Numbered from the stretch's first letter, positions 1 to 6,746 are shown. The stretch: 13,237 bases of DNA from DATFAS01 sp035254305 (GCA_035254305.1 DATFAS010000095.1:1-13237), one strand, 5' to 3'. Notes: a model not told the origin generated them from the sequence alone. Made by a program: numbers and translations.

Positions 1-912
1 AATGAGTGCAAAAGGTGTTCCGTCAGTCAAAATAACCACACGACCCTCAAGCAGCTGTGCAGCTGCCTTATCTGGGCGTTCTGTATGTTCAATTTGGGGG
101 AATAAAGAAAAGGGTTGATCCTCAATTAATTCTTCGATATACCCACTTTCTATCACCGCATCTATATTGATTCTGTTGATTCGACGCCGAACTTCCTCGA
201 CTACTTTTTCACTAGCTAGCCCTTCAATATAAGCCACAACAAGGTCTGTTTGGGTTAAGGTCCCTACTTTGAATGGCTCCATCTTTAATTGAGGTGTTTT
301 GATAATTCTTCTAAGCAAAGATGTTCCTGTTCTAACATTTTCCGTAAAACCCTGTCTCGGTCCTCGAACTACTCCTTCAGTAACAGGTTCCGATACATCA
401 CGGCTTTCCCAGCTTTTTGTGCTTACAATTAATGACATAGCTACCCCATCAATTAGGAGCATACTTTCTCCCGTGAGAACAGATTGCACAATGTCATTTA
501 GTTTATCCTGTTCCTTAATATCGGCTACACTAAGCAAACTATCTCTGATCAAGGAAAAAGATCGTGAATTTATATGATTTCCATTCGGGCTAATAAACCG
601 TGTTTCATCAATAAGTGATTTCATAATATTGGAGTTCAATGTCGTTTTATCAGCAAGTCCATCCATCCAAATCAATACACCCGATATTTTTTGTTCCATA
701 CCCACATTAAATTCTCGATAAACTACATCACTACAATCTTTAAAGATTCTTTTGATTAAAGAAATATTTTCTGCTAAGTTGGGGCTTAGTAACTCATCTT
801 CCCAATGTTTTTCATTGTCATCACTTGGATGTTTTTTTGGGTTTTGAATGGTTTTCGTGGTAAATAAGCCTCTGAAAATTTTAAAAAATTCATTGGTCCC
901 CAATTGATACAT
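1..912 (-). CDS. GerA-family spore germination receptor subunit A, partial (3' end beyond window)
   Basis: This is the first 304 codons of a GerA/GerBA/GerKA-type protein, the A subunit of nutrient germinant receptors in the spore inner membrane. The sequence shows the soluble N-terminal domain, including a WMDGLADKTTLNSNIM segment and the characteristic end LLEGRVVILTDGTPFALI (residues 287-304). That motif in the family lies just before the membrane-spanning half, so the transmembrane region should lie off the left edge; full family members are roughly 480-540 aa. The start chosen is ATG at 912. Its purine-rich AAAGGAGAG sits only about 2 bases from the ATG, so a TTG at codon 4 is a possible alternative start. 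The B and C receptor genes would be expected downstream, outside the window. Sporulation control (sigma-G) is usual for the family, but I could not identify a convincing promoter. Confidence 0.9.
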   Translation of the reverse strand, partial: MYQLGTNEFFKIFRGLFTTKTIQNPKKHPSDDNEKHWEDELLSPNLAENISLIKRIFKDCSDVVYREFNVGMEQKISGVLIWMDGLADKTTLNSNIMKSLIDETRFISPNGNHINSRSFSLIRDSLLSVADIKEQDKLNDIVQSVLTGESMLLIDGVAMSLIVSTKSWESRDVSEPVTEGVVRGPRQGFTENVRTGTSLLRRIIKTPQLKMEPFKVGTLTQTDLVVAYIEGLASEKVVEEVRRRINRINIDAVIESGYIEELIEDQPFSLFPQIEHTERPDKAAAQLLEGRVVILTDGTPFALI

Positions 913-1059
913 CTCTCCTTTCTTCAAAAAATTTTTCTACTAAATTTATAGATACTCTTAGAAATAGAGTCTGTAGTTTCCTTAATTTGTTTTTATCTTC
1001 ACCTTATTTCCCACTTTTATTCATAATCGTTCAGCCGATAAATTTGCAAAAGTGCTATA

Positions 1060-1101
1060 AATAAAAAATACGATTCTCTTACACTAAGGTAAGTAGAACC
1101 G
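1060..1101 (-). terminator. Intrinsic terminator after the GMC oxidoreductase gene
   Basis: Read on the minus strand, 1101-1071 forms a hairpin of about 12 base pairs with one bulged A (arms CGGTTCTACTTAC and GTAAGAGAATCG, loop of about 6). It is followed immediately by TATTTTTTATTT at 1070-1059. It lies 23 bases after the GMC stop codon, closes the minus-strand metabolic block and separates it from gerA. Confidence 0.85.
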
Positions 1102-1123
1102 TATCGCCGGCCAGCCAAACGTG

Positions 1124-2836
1124 TTAACTAAAATATTTATTGACCAATTTTTCCGCTGTCCTTACCGCAAGAGCTTGTGTGGTAAGGGTAGGGTTAGCCC
1201 CTCCTATAGCATTATAATGAACACAGTTATCTGCAATAAAAAGGCGTTTCACTTGAATTGCTTCACAGGAAGTATCAACGACATATCCCATACGCATCGT
1301 GCTTTCCAAATGAAGGAATAATCCTGGGGGTAAATCGGTTCGCAGGATTTCCTTTGCCCCTGCATTCTTAAGAATATCTGCCGCAATTTTCGCCAATTGG
1401 TTACGCTTATTCTTAGCCTCTTTATCAGGAGTATAAGAAACAATTGGAATGGGACCATATTCATCCACTAGTGTTGGACGGACTGTCACTCGATTCTGCG
1501 GAAGGGGCTCATCTGCAGTAATGATCAGTAAACTCAACATTCTCCGATAATTCATCATCATCTCTTTTAACGGAACACCCACTACACGACCATAGGCATC
1601 CCAAGGCTCATCTGGTGGGTGAGGATGTAGGAAATTATATCCTGCATTACTTAAACTACCCAGAGTTGAGAAAAGACCAGGACTAAGACCAAATAATAAC
1701 ATACAACCCAACCCTGGGTAATCGAATCTTGCACCCGAAGTATTGCCAACAAATGAGTTAACGCCGGGACTACCCAATATACTGTTCAATTCTTTTTCAT
1801 TGAAGATTCCTGTTACCGCATCAAAATAATGGTTTGTCAAGCCTCTTCCCACCCATGAATTGTGAGGCAAGCCTGAATTGAGCCAAAGACGCGGAGTCTC
1901 AAGAGCACCCGCTGCCATCACTACCGTATTAGCTCTAACCTCTTGTGTTTCTCCTGTCCAGGTATCCCGGTATTCAACTCCAACAGCTCTTAGCCCTTCT
2001 TTAGGATCTGTATCGGTTAGAATTCTTGTCGTGAATGCATTGGGTTGGATGGTAACATTCCCTGTCTTCATTGCCAGCGGAATGTAGCTTACATTCGTTG
2101 ATCGCTTAGCAATTTTATCAACAGTTGGACCATGAGGGCATCCATTGACACAATGCCCGGCCAATGTACATCCTTCCATATTCGATAATTGCTCTAAAGT
2201 ATAAGCCGGATTCATCAGGTTCTCATTGGGAGGAAGAATGGCATTAGGCTGGGGGCGATAACCAGGACTTGTAATATTTACTTTATCTAAGAGGCTCCAC
2301 CCTGCTTTGGAAGCACCGTAATAATACAATTCCTCTTTAGATGTTGTTGCGGCAAAATAAACAGGTAATGTTGACTCGACCTTTTCATAATATGGGATTA
2401 ATTCTGAATAAGGGATCGGCCAAACATTGTCTATGGCAAGAGGATAGGCACGTGGTGAATTGGCCCAATAATGTTGTGTTGTTCCTCCAACACCCGAGGC
2501 TTGCCAAACAAATCCGTTTTGTGGCAAATCACGAGCCCAGGGTGGACGCCTGCGATCAGCCGGTCCCCAGCGTAATTTCCCTGATACTACATCATTCATG
2601 TCATTTTCATATTTAGTGTAATATTTTTTTAATAAACCGACATCTAGATCATCTGGATTTGAACTACTTTTAGCTCCCCTCTCCTGGTTGGGATATGGCC
2701 ACTTCTTATTCCCGTACCAAGCCCCTGCCTCTAAGACTAGAACCTTCAACCCCTGCTCTCCCAGCTCTTTTGCTATTACTGCACCACCACCACCTGCTCC
2801 CACAATGATCGCATCGAAATTAGAGGTCATGATCAT
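1124..2836 (-). CDS. GMC-family FAD oxidoreductase (gluconate/glucose/alcohol dehydrogenase type) with a probable 3Fe-4S motif
   Basis: This is a 570-aa flavoprotein dehydrogenase of the glucose-methanol-choline family. The N-terminal Rossmann motif is VGAGGGG (residues 12-18) with the ribose-binding Glu36 in LVLEAG. A second flavin-contact segment, ASGVGGTTQHYWAN, starts near residue 113. The C-terminal GMC domain includes HLESTMRMG (from 509) and GGANPTLTTQALA (from about 545). Cys223, Cys229 and Cys233 form a CX5CX3C pattern, the spacing of the 3Fe-4S ligands in FAD glucose dehydrogenase of Burkholderia. There is no signal peptide, so a cytoplasmic enzyme is inferred. The start overlaps the upstream small-subunit gene by 17 bases, implying translational coupling. 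ATG at codon 3 (2830) is an equally plausible start given AGGAAGGG upstream. The substrate cannot be read from the sequence; the context suggests an alcohol. Confidence 0.9.
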   Translation of the reverse strand: MIMTSNFDAIIVGAGGGGAVIAKELGEQGLKVLVLEAGAWYGNKKWPYPNQERGAKSSSNPDDLDVGLLKKYYTKYENDMNDVVSGKLRWGPADRRRPPWARDLPQNGFVWQASGVGGTTQHYWANSPRAYPLAIDNVWPIPYSELIPYYEKVESTLPVYFAATTSKEELYYYGASKAGWSLLDKVNITSPGYRPQPNAILPPNENLMNPAYTLEQLSNMEGCTLAGHCVNGCPHGPTVDKIAKRSTNVSYIPLAMKTGNVTIQPNAFTTRILTDTDPKEGLRAVGVEYRDTWTGETQEVRANTVVMAAGALETPRLWLNSGLPHNSWVGRGLTNHYFDAVTGIFNEKELNSILGSPGVNSFVGNTSGARFDYPGLGCMLLFGLSPGLFSTLGSLSNAGYNFLHPHPPDEPWDAYGRVVGVPLKEMMMNYRRMLSLLIITADEPLPQNRVTVRPTLVDEYGPIPIVSYTPDKEAKNKRNQLAKIAADILKNAGAKEILRTDLPPGLFLHLESTMRMGYVVDTSCEAIQVKRLFIADNCVHYNAIGGANPTLTTQALAVRTAEKLVNKYFS

Positions 2837-3473
2837 CCCTTCCTCTCAAGCTTGGATTCAACAAAAAGCCTCTAAAATCCCGATATCCATATGCTGGCCC
2901 TGGATAACCGACCTGGAGCCAACTAATGGGAAAAAACTCTACCCTTCGATTATCAGGTTGGCCTAGGCGGGTTGATCCATATCCTGACCATTCTGAATAA
3001 TAACCTGATGTAGTCATCCAATTGAGAGCTCCAGAAATGAATTTTACAAGCCCAGCATTGTATTGATAAGGTGGCGGGAGACTTCCCAGATCAATTTTAA
3101 CCTTTTCCAGAAGTTCGATCGCCCGAAATCTATCGTTCCTTGATAGTGTAGTAAATGGACCTCCGTAGGGAAATTGGAATGTCTGCGGATCTTGTGTTTG
3201 ACCAGTAACGATTAATTGTGTAGCTGCGGCATCAAGCATAAATGCTGTAGGCCTAGATAGGATAATTCTGCAAGAATAATACCCATAACTGCTTGTCAAA
3301 AGCTTATCTAATTTCAATATCATAAACTCATCAATATGCTCCTCCAATGCACCAAAGGTTTGTTCATTTCCAAATCTCGCAAGAGTTGGTGAATAAGGAA
3401 TAATCGCCTCAACAAGTGCTTGAAAGGTCGCCCTAGTATGCGGTTCAACAATGGGCCAATTTCCTGGTTTCAT
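2820..3473 (-). CDS. Gluconate 2-dehydrogenase subunit 3-like small subunit
   Basis: This 217-aa protein is recognised by its N-terminal pattern (PHTRATFQALVEAIIPYSP, residues 11-29) and by its place immediately before a GMC dehydrogenase, as in the small-subunit (gamma, subunit 3) genes of membrane FAD dehydrogenases. Such subunits act as chaperone and partner of the GMC catalytic subunit. The usual Tat signal is absent: the protein begins MKPGNWPIVEP with no twin arginine or hydrophobic stretch. That matches the unsignalled partner and suggests a cytoplasmic complex. The start is ATG 3473 behind GGGGGTGAG, with 5-base spacing. The stop overlaps the GMC start. No cytochrome c subunit (no CXXCH motif) is encoded nearby, so the electron acceptor is unknown. 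Confidence 0.8.
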   Translation of the reverse strand: MKPGNWPIVEPHTRATFQALVEAIIPYSPTLARFGNEQTFGALEEHIDEFMILKLDKLLTSSYGYYSCRIILSRPTAFMLDAAATQLIVTGQTQDPQTFQFPYGGPFTTLSRNDRFRAIELLEKVKIDLGSLPPPYQYNAGLVKFISGALNWMTTSGYYSEWSGYGSTRLGQPDNRRVEFFPISWLQVGYPGPAYGYRDFRGFLLNPSLRGRDDHDL

Positions 3474-3586
3474 CCACTCACCCCCATAGTCAACTCATTT
3501 GTTTTCTCCATATTCAATAAATTATTCTATAATTGCTGAAATATAACAATTTTATGTAAAGGAGTTATTCAATCAGCAGCTTAGAT

Positions 3587-3615
3587 AAAAAAAAAGCCAA
3601 CATCAATGATGTTGG
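3587..3615 (-). terminator. Intrinsic terminator/attenuator between the zinc-ribbon gene and the GMC pair
   Basis: On the minus strand CCAACATC-ATT-GATGTTGG (3615-3597) forms an 8-bp perfect stem with a 3-base loop, then C followed by nine T (3595-3587). It lies about 75 bases after the stop of the 43-aa gene and 114 bases before the ATG of the small-subunit gene. It could end the zinc-ribbon transcript, or attenuate transcription into the GMC pair. Confidence 0.85.
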
Positions 3616-3652
3616 TTAAAAAGAGGTTCAGGATCTATTGGAGAGACCCACC
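3587..3652 (-). ncRNA. Putative ~65-nt sigma-54-initiated terminated leader RNA ahead of the GMC pair
   Basis: The sigma-54 promoter at 3661-3678 predicts a start near 3651-3653, at GGGTGGGTC. A possible 5-bp hairpin, GGGTC (3649-3645) with GATCC (3635-3631), exposes TCTCC in its loop. The transcript would then reach a hairpin and T9 at 3587. It could be a free small RNA, or a leader whose terminator is conditionally read through into 3473-1124. No good start codon with a ribosome site lies inside. The 5' end and the terminator both resemble the acsA leader (5979-6060). This is an inference from motif positions only. Confidence 0.45.
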
Positions 3653-3660
3653 CTTATTTA

Positions 3661-3678
3661 AAGCAATTCTTATGCCAA
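3661..3678 (-). promoter_or_regulatory. Sigma-54 (-24/-12) promoter ahead of the GMC/small-subunit pair
   Basis: The minus strand reads TTGGCATAAGAATTGCTT. GG (3676-3675) and GC (3664-3663) are separated by exactly 10 bases, as sigma-54 promoters require (consensus TGGCAC-N5-TTGCW). The predicted start is near 3651. The site begins 13 bases after the stop codon of the 43-aa gene and is followed by a terminator hairpin before the GMC pair. Confidence 0.75.
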
Positions 3679-3690
3679 TCTCCGCTTGAT

Positions 3691-3822
3691 TTACTCTTCT
3701 ACCTCTTCATTGTAAGTATCCGTCATTAATTCGTTGCAATCCCAACAATAGCTTCTGATTCTTTCCCACTTTGAAAGATCATCCCCACAATAAACACACA
3801 CATCAGAATTTAATCCTTGCAA
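3691..3822 (-). CDS. 43-aa CXXC...CXXC zinc-ribbon-like small protein
   Basis: This short gene starts with TTG at 3822. AAGGAGG lies upstream (core GGAGG at 3831-3835) with about 8 bases of spacing, an excellent ribosome site that argues for real translation. The product has two CXXC knuckles, C9-V-Y-C12 and C26-W-D-C29, in a mostly hydrophilic chain with an acidic tail, the layout of a small zinc-ribbon. I do not recognise a named family. It has its own sigma-54-type promoter at 3895-3912 and candidate activator dyads at 3993-4040, and an intrinsic terminator follows at 3587-3615. It therefore appears to be co-regulated with the surrounding metabolic genes. A zinc- or nucleic-acid-binding accessory role is possible but unproven. 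Confidence 0.7.
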   Translation of the reverse strand: MQGLNSDVCVYCGDDLSKWERIRSYCWDCNELMTDTYNEEVEE

Positions 3823-3894
3823 AAATAAAACCTCCTTCAAAATTTAATCCATCCTAACGAACATCATCTCTGTTTCCTTACTATCATTCTTAAC

Positions 3895-3912
3895 TAGCAA
3901 AATTTATACCAA
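3895..3912 (-). promoter_or_regulatory. Sigma-54 (-24/-12) promoter ahead of the zinc-ribbon gene
   Basis: The minus strand reads TTGGTATAAATTTTGCTA, with GG (3910-3909) and GC (3898-3897) separated by 10 bases. The predicted start near 3885 gives a leader of about 60 bases to the TTG codon at 3822. Two TGTTC/GAACA-type dyads lie about 115 and 146 bases upstream, a normal enhancer distance. Confidence 0.7.
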
Positions 3913-3992
3913 ATATAACAACAAATTACTCATGTAAAACCAAGCTCACATTCCAAAAAAAATCTTAGATTTGTTACCTTCATCTATCCATG

Positions 3993-4040
3993 TGTTCAAT
4001 TACAGAGCAAAAAATATTACATCTGTACCAAAACAGAACA
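3993..4040. promoter_or_regulatory. Two candidate activator-binding dyads (upstream activating sequence)
   Basis: Site A (3993-4009) is TGTTC-AATTACA-GAGCA and site B (4024-4040) is TGTAC-CAAAACA-GAACA. Each differs by one base from the dyad TGTTC-N7-GAACA found between the aldehyde dehydrogenase and the activator gene. Their centres are 31 bp apart, about three helical turns. They sit just after the acsA stop and upstream of the sigma-54 promoter at 3895-3912, and could also serve the promoter at 3661-3678. Confidence 0.5.
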
Positions 4041-4043
4041 ATT

Positions 4044-5756
4044 CTAATCCTCCATTGTAGACAAGTCTCCTGTTGGCAAACCAAGTTCCCAAGCTTTTAA
4101 GACACGCCGCATAATTTTACCCGACCTGGTTTTGGGCAGCTTATCTTTGATTTCTATTTCACGAGGAGCAGCATGTGCTGACAGACCAGTCTTTACAAAA
4201 TTTCTAATATTCTCTAATAGGTCATCAGTTACCACATAACCTTCACGAAGTGAAATAAATGCTTTTATAATTTCACCTCGGATGGCATCAGGTTTCCCAA
4301 TTACCCCAGCTTCAGCAACAGCTGGGTGTTCTACTAATTTACTTTCAACCTCAAAAGGGCCTACCCTTTCCCCAGCACTCATAATCACATCATCGACTCT
4401 TCCTTGAAACCAGAAGTATCCATCCTCATCCATATACGCAGAATCCCCCGATACATACCAGCCCTTTAAAGCGAAATACTCCTTATATTTCTCATCGTTA
4501 TTCCAAATTTTTCTCATCATAGATGGCCATCCAGCTTTAATCGCCAAATTTCCCATACGATTCGGAGGCAATTCGTTTCCTTGATTATCAACTATGGCAG
4601 CTGTAATTCCAGGAATCGGTTTCCCCATTGAACCTGGCTTGATCGACAAGCAAGGGTAGTTGCAAATCATTTGGGCACCGGTTTCTGTCATCCACCAAGT
4701 ATCATAAATCTGCTTATCGAATACTCTCATCCCCCAGTACACTACCTCTGGATTCAACGGCTCTCCTACACTGAGAATATGACGTAGGCTGGATAGATCA
4801 TAATTTTTAATCATTTCATCACCCGTACCCATCAGCATTCGAAATGCAGTCGGTGCGCTATACCATACTGTTATGTTGTATTTTTCAAGAGTACGGTACC
4901 AGTCTTGTGGAGTAAATCGTCCGCCGCGAATGACATTTGAAGTTCCATTCAGCCATGGGCCAAAAATTCCATAAGCCGTGCCGGTAACCCAGCCCGGGTC
5001 AGCTGTACACCAATAAATATCGTCTTCTCGCAGGTCCAGCACCCATTTGGCTGTTTGATAGATCTGGATCATCGCGTTATGCACATGTAGGACTCCCTTA
5101 GGTTTTCCTGTAGAGCCTGAGGTGTAGTGAAGAAGTAGCCCATCTTCCCGATTCACCCATTCAATTTCCAATTTGTCACTAGCTTGATCTATCATCTCAT
5201 GGTAAAGAACCTGCTCTTGTAAATCAGACCTTTCCCCAACCAAGATAACATGTTTTAATTCCGGAAGTTCTGTAATGGGAACTCGATTTAACAATTCCTT
5301 TGTTGTAATAATCGCTACTGCACCACTATCTAGCATACGATCACGAACAGCCCCCTCCATAAAGGCTTCAAAAAGCGGCCCAGCAATAGCCCCAATTTTC
5401 GCTATACCAAGGATACTTATATATAATTCAGGGCAGCGTGGCATAAATACGAAAACACGATCACCCTTTTGAACCCCTAGATTTCGTAGGGCATTACCGA
5501 ATTTGTTCGAAAGTTTCTTAAGTTCGAGGAAAGTATATTTCTCATCCCTTTTTGCATCACTATAGTAGAGGCCCACCTTATTAATGTGAGAAGTTTCACA
5601 ATGACGATCAATAGCTTCATAGGCAATGTTCACCTTGCCTGTTTTATGCCAAGTAAATTCCTCTTCGACTTGATTCCAATCAAAGTTACGATATACGTCC
5701 TCATATTCTCTTAAATTATGATTACCACCAGGTGTTGGAAGTGCTTTCATATTCAT
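4044..5756 (-). CDS. acsA: Acetyl-CoA synthetase (acetate--CoA ligase, AMP-forming)
   Basis: This 570-aa enzyme activates acetate with ATP and CoA to acetyl-CoA via acetyl-AMP. It is nearly the length of Bacillus subtilis AcsA (about 572 aa) and shares its opening (MNMKALPTPGGNHNLREYED). The AMP-binding loop YTSGSTGKPKG is at 211-221. The WWMTETG motif (354-360) carries the Trp that in acetyl-CoA synthetases restricts the pocket to acetate-sized acids. The C-terminal PKTRSGKIMRR contains Lys547, equivalent to the lysine acetylated by AcuA in B. subtilis. The start is ATG 5756; the ribosome site is weak (AAGGGG about 11 bases away). The acuABC genes usually beside acsA are absent here. Instead the gene lies in the sigma-54 block, with a promoter at 6069-6086 and a leader of about 300 bases. 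No strong terminator follows; its end abuts the dyads at 3993-4040. Confidence 0.93.
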   Translation of the reverse strand: MNMKALPTPGGNHNLREYEDVYRNFDWNQVEEEFTWHKTGKVNIAYEAIDRHCETSHINKVGLYYSDAKRDEKYTFLELKKLSNKFGNALRNLGVQKGDRVFVFMPRCPELYISILGIAKIGAIAGPLFEAFMEGAVRDRMLDSGAVAIITTKELLNRVPITELPELKHVILVGERSDLQEQVLYHEMIDQASDKLEIEWVNREDGLLLHYTSGSTGKPKGVLHVHNAMIQIYQTAKWVLDLREDDIYWCTADPGWVTGTAYGIFGPWLNGTSNVIRGGRFTPQDWYRTLEKYNITVWYSAPTAFRMLMGTGDEMIKNYDLSSLRHILSVGEPLNPEVVYWGMRVFDKQIYDTWWMTETGAQMICNYPCLSIKPGSMGKPIPGITAAIVDNQGNELPPNRMGNLAIKAGWPSMMRKIWNNDEKYKEYFALKGWYVSGDSAYMDEDGYFWFQGRVDDVIMSAGERVGPFEVESKLVEHPAVAEAGVIGKPDAIRGEIIKAFISLREGYVVTDDLLENIRNFVKTGLSAHAAPREIEIKDKLPKTRSGKIMRRVLKAWELGLPTGDLSTMED

Positions 5757-5978
5757 GTTTTCTCTAACCCCTTACTGTATAGTTTTCGTCTCTAATTCAC
5801 TATGAAAGGAAAATCTCTTATGGGTGTAGGGCTAACTCGCCCTCCCAATTTTTTATAAATATACAAGATTCTGAAATAAAACCGTATAAATAATCCACCA
5901 AATGGCCCTGTTATTCTATCCCTGCTACATTCACTTGGTTCCAGTTGAACACACTCAACACCTCCAAATATAATGTTT
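5757..5978 (-). other. Remaining untranslated leader of acsA
   Basis: This is gene-free DNA between the terminator-like hairpin at 5979-6005 and the acsA ATG. It holds one small open frame (5952-5911, 13 codons, GTG start) with a well-placed GGAGG at 5965-5961, and a weak GGGC/GCCC hairpin near 5822-5842. I see no recognisable riboswitch. An internal sigma-A promoter is possible, but none with two good hexamers was found. Confidence 0.4.
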
Positions 5979-6005
5979 AAAAGAAAGCCAGCATTTGATG
6001 CTGGC
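5979..6005 (-). terminator. Intrinsic terminator/attenuator in the acsA leader
   Basis: The minus strand has GCCAGCAT-CAA-ATGCTGGC (6005-5987), a perfect 8-bp stem with a 3-base loop, followed by TTTCTTTT (5986-5979). It lies about 55 bases after the predicted sigma-54 start and 222 bases before acsA, so it should reduce read-through unless it is regulated. Confidence 0.7.
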
Positions 6006-6060
6006 AAGTGAGTGGTGGAGTCATCTTTAGGTAAAAGATCATCTAAGGGATGACTCATCC
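5979..6060 (-). ncRNA. Putative ~82-nt sigma-54-initiated terminated leader RNA ahead of acsA
   Basis: The promoter at 6069-6086 predicts a start at about 6059-6060, on GGATGAGTC. GAGTCATC (6056-6049) can pair perfectly over 8 bp with GATGACTC (6025-6018). The RNA would then end at the hairpin and T-rich tract at 6005-5979. Its first 20 bases align with those of the 3587-3652 RNA (GGRTGRGTC...TAGAT), and the terminator stems share CCARCATCA. It could be a small RNA or an acsA attenuator. A frame running through it (6058-5792) has no ribosome site and crosses the hairpin, so I do not treat it as a gene. Confidence 0.45.
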
Positions 6061-6068
6061 ATTTAAAT

Positions 6069-6086
6069 ATGCAAAATTTATGCCAA
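6069..6086 (-). promoter_or_regulatory. Sigma-54 (-24/-12) promoter ahead of the acsA leader
   Basis: The minus strand reads TTGGCATAAATTTTGCAT, with GG (6084-6083) and GC (6072-6071) separated by 10 bases. It is a very good match to TGGCAY-N5-TTGCW. It sits just after the stop of the 97-aa gene, so acsA can be expressed apart from the upstream pair. The start is predicted near 6059. No clear TGTTC-N7-GAACA dyad was found directly upstream. Confidence 0.8.
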
Positions 6087-6104
6087 CTCTATCAATTGTT
6101 TATA

Positions 6105-6398
6105 TTAAGATATCTTTTCTACTGATTCGGCAAGCAAGACAGGAAGAGAATGTATATTGCGTTCCCCTGAAATCGTTGTAATTTGCCTCAACTCCATTAC
6201 ACCATTTATTTCAACATTTTCTCCTACACTTAAGGCAAGTCTCCTCCCTTCACACAGGATAGGCATAATCTTAATCGAATCCTCAAAGATCTTCATACCT
6301 TCATCTAATTCAAGAAATGCAATACAGTTGATATGATGAATCCGATTATCGTAATACGGTCTCTTTTTATAAATTTTCCCTCTTACACTTAAGTTCAC
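6105..6398 (-). CDS. 97-aa hypothetical protein
   Basis: The frame opens with GTG at 6398 behind GGGGTG (spacing about 9). I do not recognise the family. The chain is mixed alpha/beta with no membrane segment or signal peptide. It opens VRGKIYKKRPYYDN and contains GENVEINGVMELRQ, a strand-rich pattern that could fit a small OB-fold or beta-barrel, but this is weak. It follows the 58-aa gene by 79 bases on the same strand with no terminator between, so the two are probably co-transcribed from the sigma-54 promoter at 6747-6764. The acsA leader promoter begins directly after it. The position between aldehyde dehydrogenase and acetyl-CoA synthetase suggests an accessory or regulatory role in the same pathway. 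Confidence 0.65.
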   Translation of the reverse strand: MNLSVRGKIYKKRPYYDNRIHHINCIAFLELDEGMKIFEDSIKIMPILCEGRRLALSVGENVEINGVMELRQITTISGERNIHSLPVLLAESVEKIS

Positions 6399-6477
6399 TT
6401 TTCTTCACACCCCTATATTATGAATGGATAGATTCATTTCCCTATGAAATCCACACGATTTACAAACAATTGTCTAA

Positions 6478-6654
6478 TCATTCTTTGGGGTCTGAATGAT
6501 CAATCTCTATAATGTCAATCCAATGGTATACTTCCCTAGAGTCATCTAATTTCTTTTTAAAGAATTCTGCTGCCTCTACTTTTGATTTGGCATCTACAAT
6601 AGCCATATCCACATGATTTTCATTAAAAAAAGCTGTAACTTTAAATTTTCTCAT
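6478..6654 (-). CDS. 58-aa hypothetical protein
   Basis: A small soluble protein beginning MRKFKVTAFFNENHVDMAI, with a beta-alpha-beta-like pattern: strand KFKVTAFF, a helix around KVEAAEFFKKKLDD, and strand HWIDIIEID. It has an acidic tail and no cysteines or membrane segment. I chose ATG 6654 because AGGTG lies 6 bases upstream; a GTG at 6663 in the same frame lacks a ribosome site. It is the first gene after the sigma-54 promoter at 6747-6764 and is probably co-transcribed with the 97-aa gene. No family is recognised and no function is proposed. Confidence 0.65.
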   Translation of the reverse strand: MRKFKVTAFFNENHVDMAIVDAKSKVEAAEFFKKKLDDSREVYHWIDIIEIDHSDPKE

Positions 6655-6746
6655 CAACTTCACCTCATATTTTTAATGAATATCCGAAAAAGCGGTTTTC
6701 TCACAACGATCCTCTAGTTCAGTATTTCTTTCTCAAGCTATTTTTA

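Noticed and set aside
299..577. 92-codon plus-strand frame opposite the gerA-family gene
   Set aside because: It is fully antisense to a clear GerA coding sequence and has no convincing ribosome site or protein features.
5792..6058. 88-codon open frame (MSHPLDDLL...) in the acsA leader
   Set aside because: Its ATG lies within about two bases of the predicted sigma-54 transcription start with no ribosome site. It runs through a terminator hairpin, and the product has no recognisable composition or motif.
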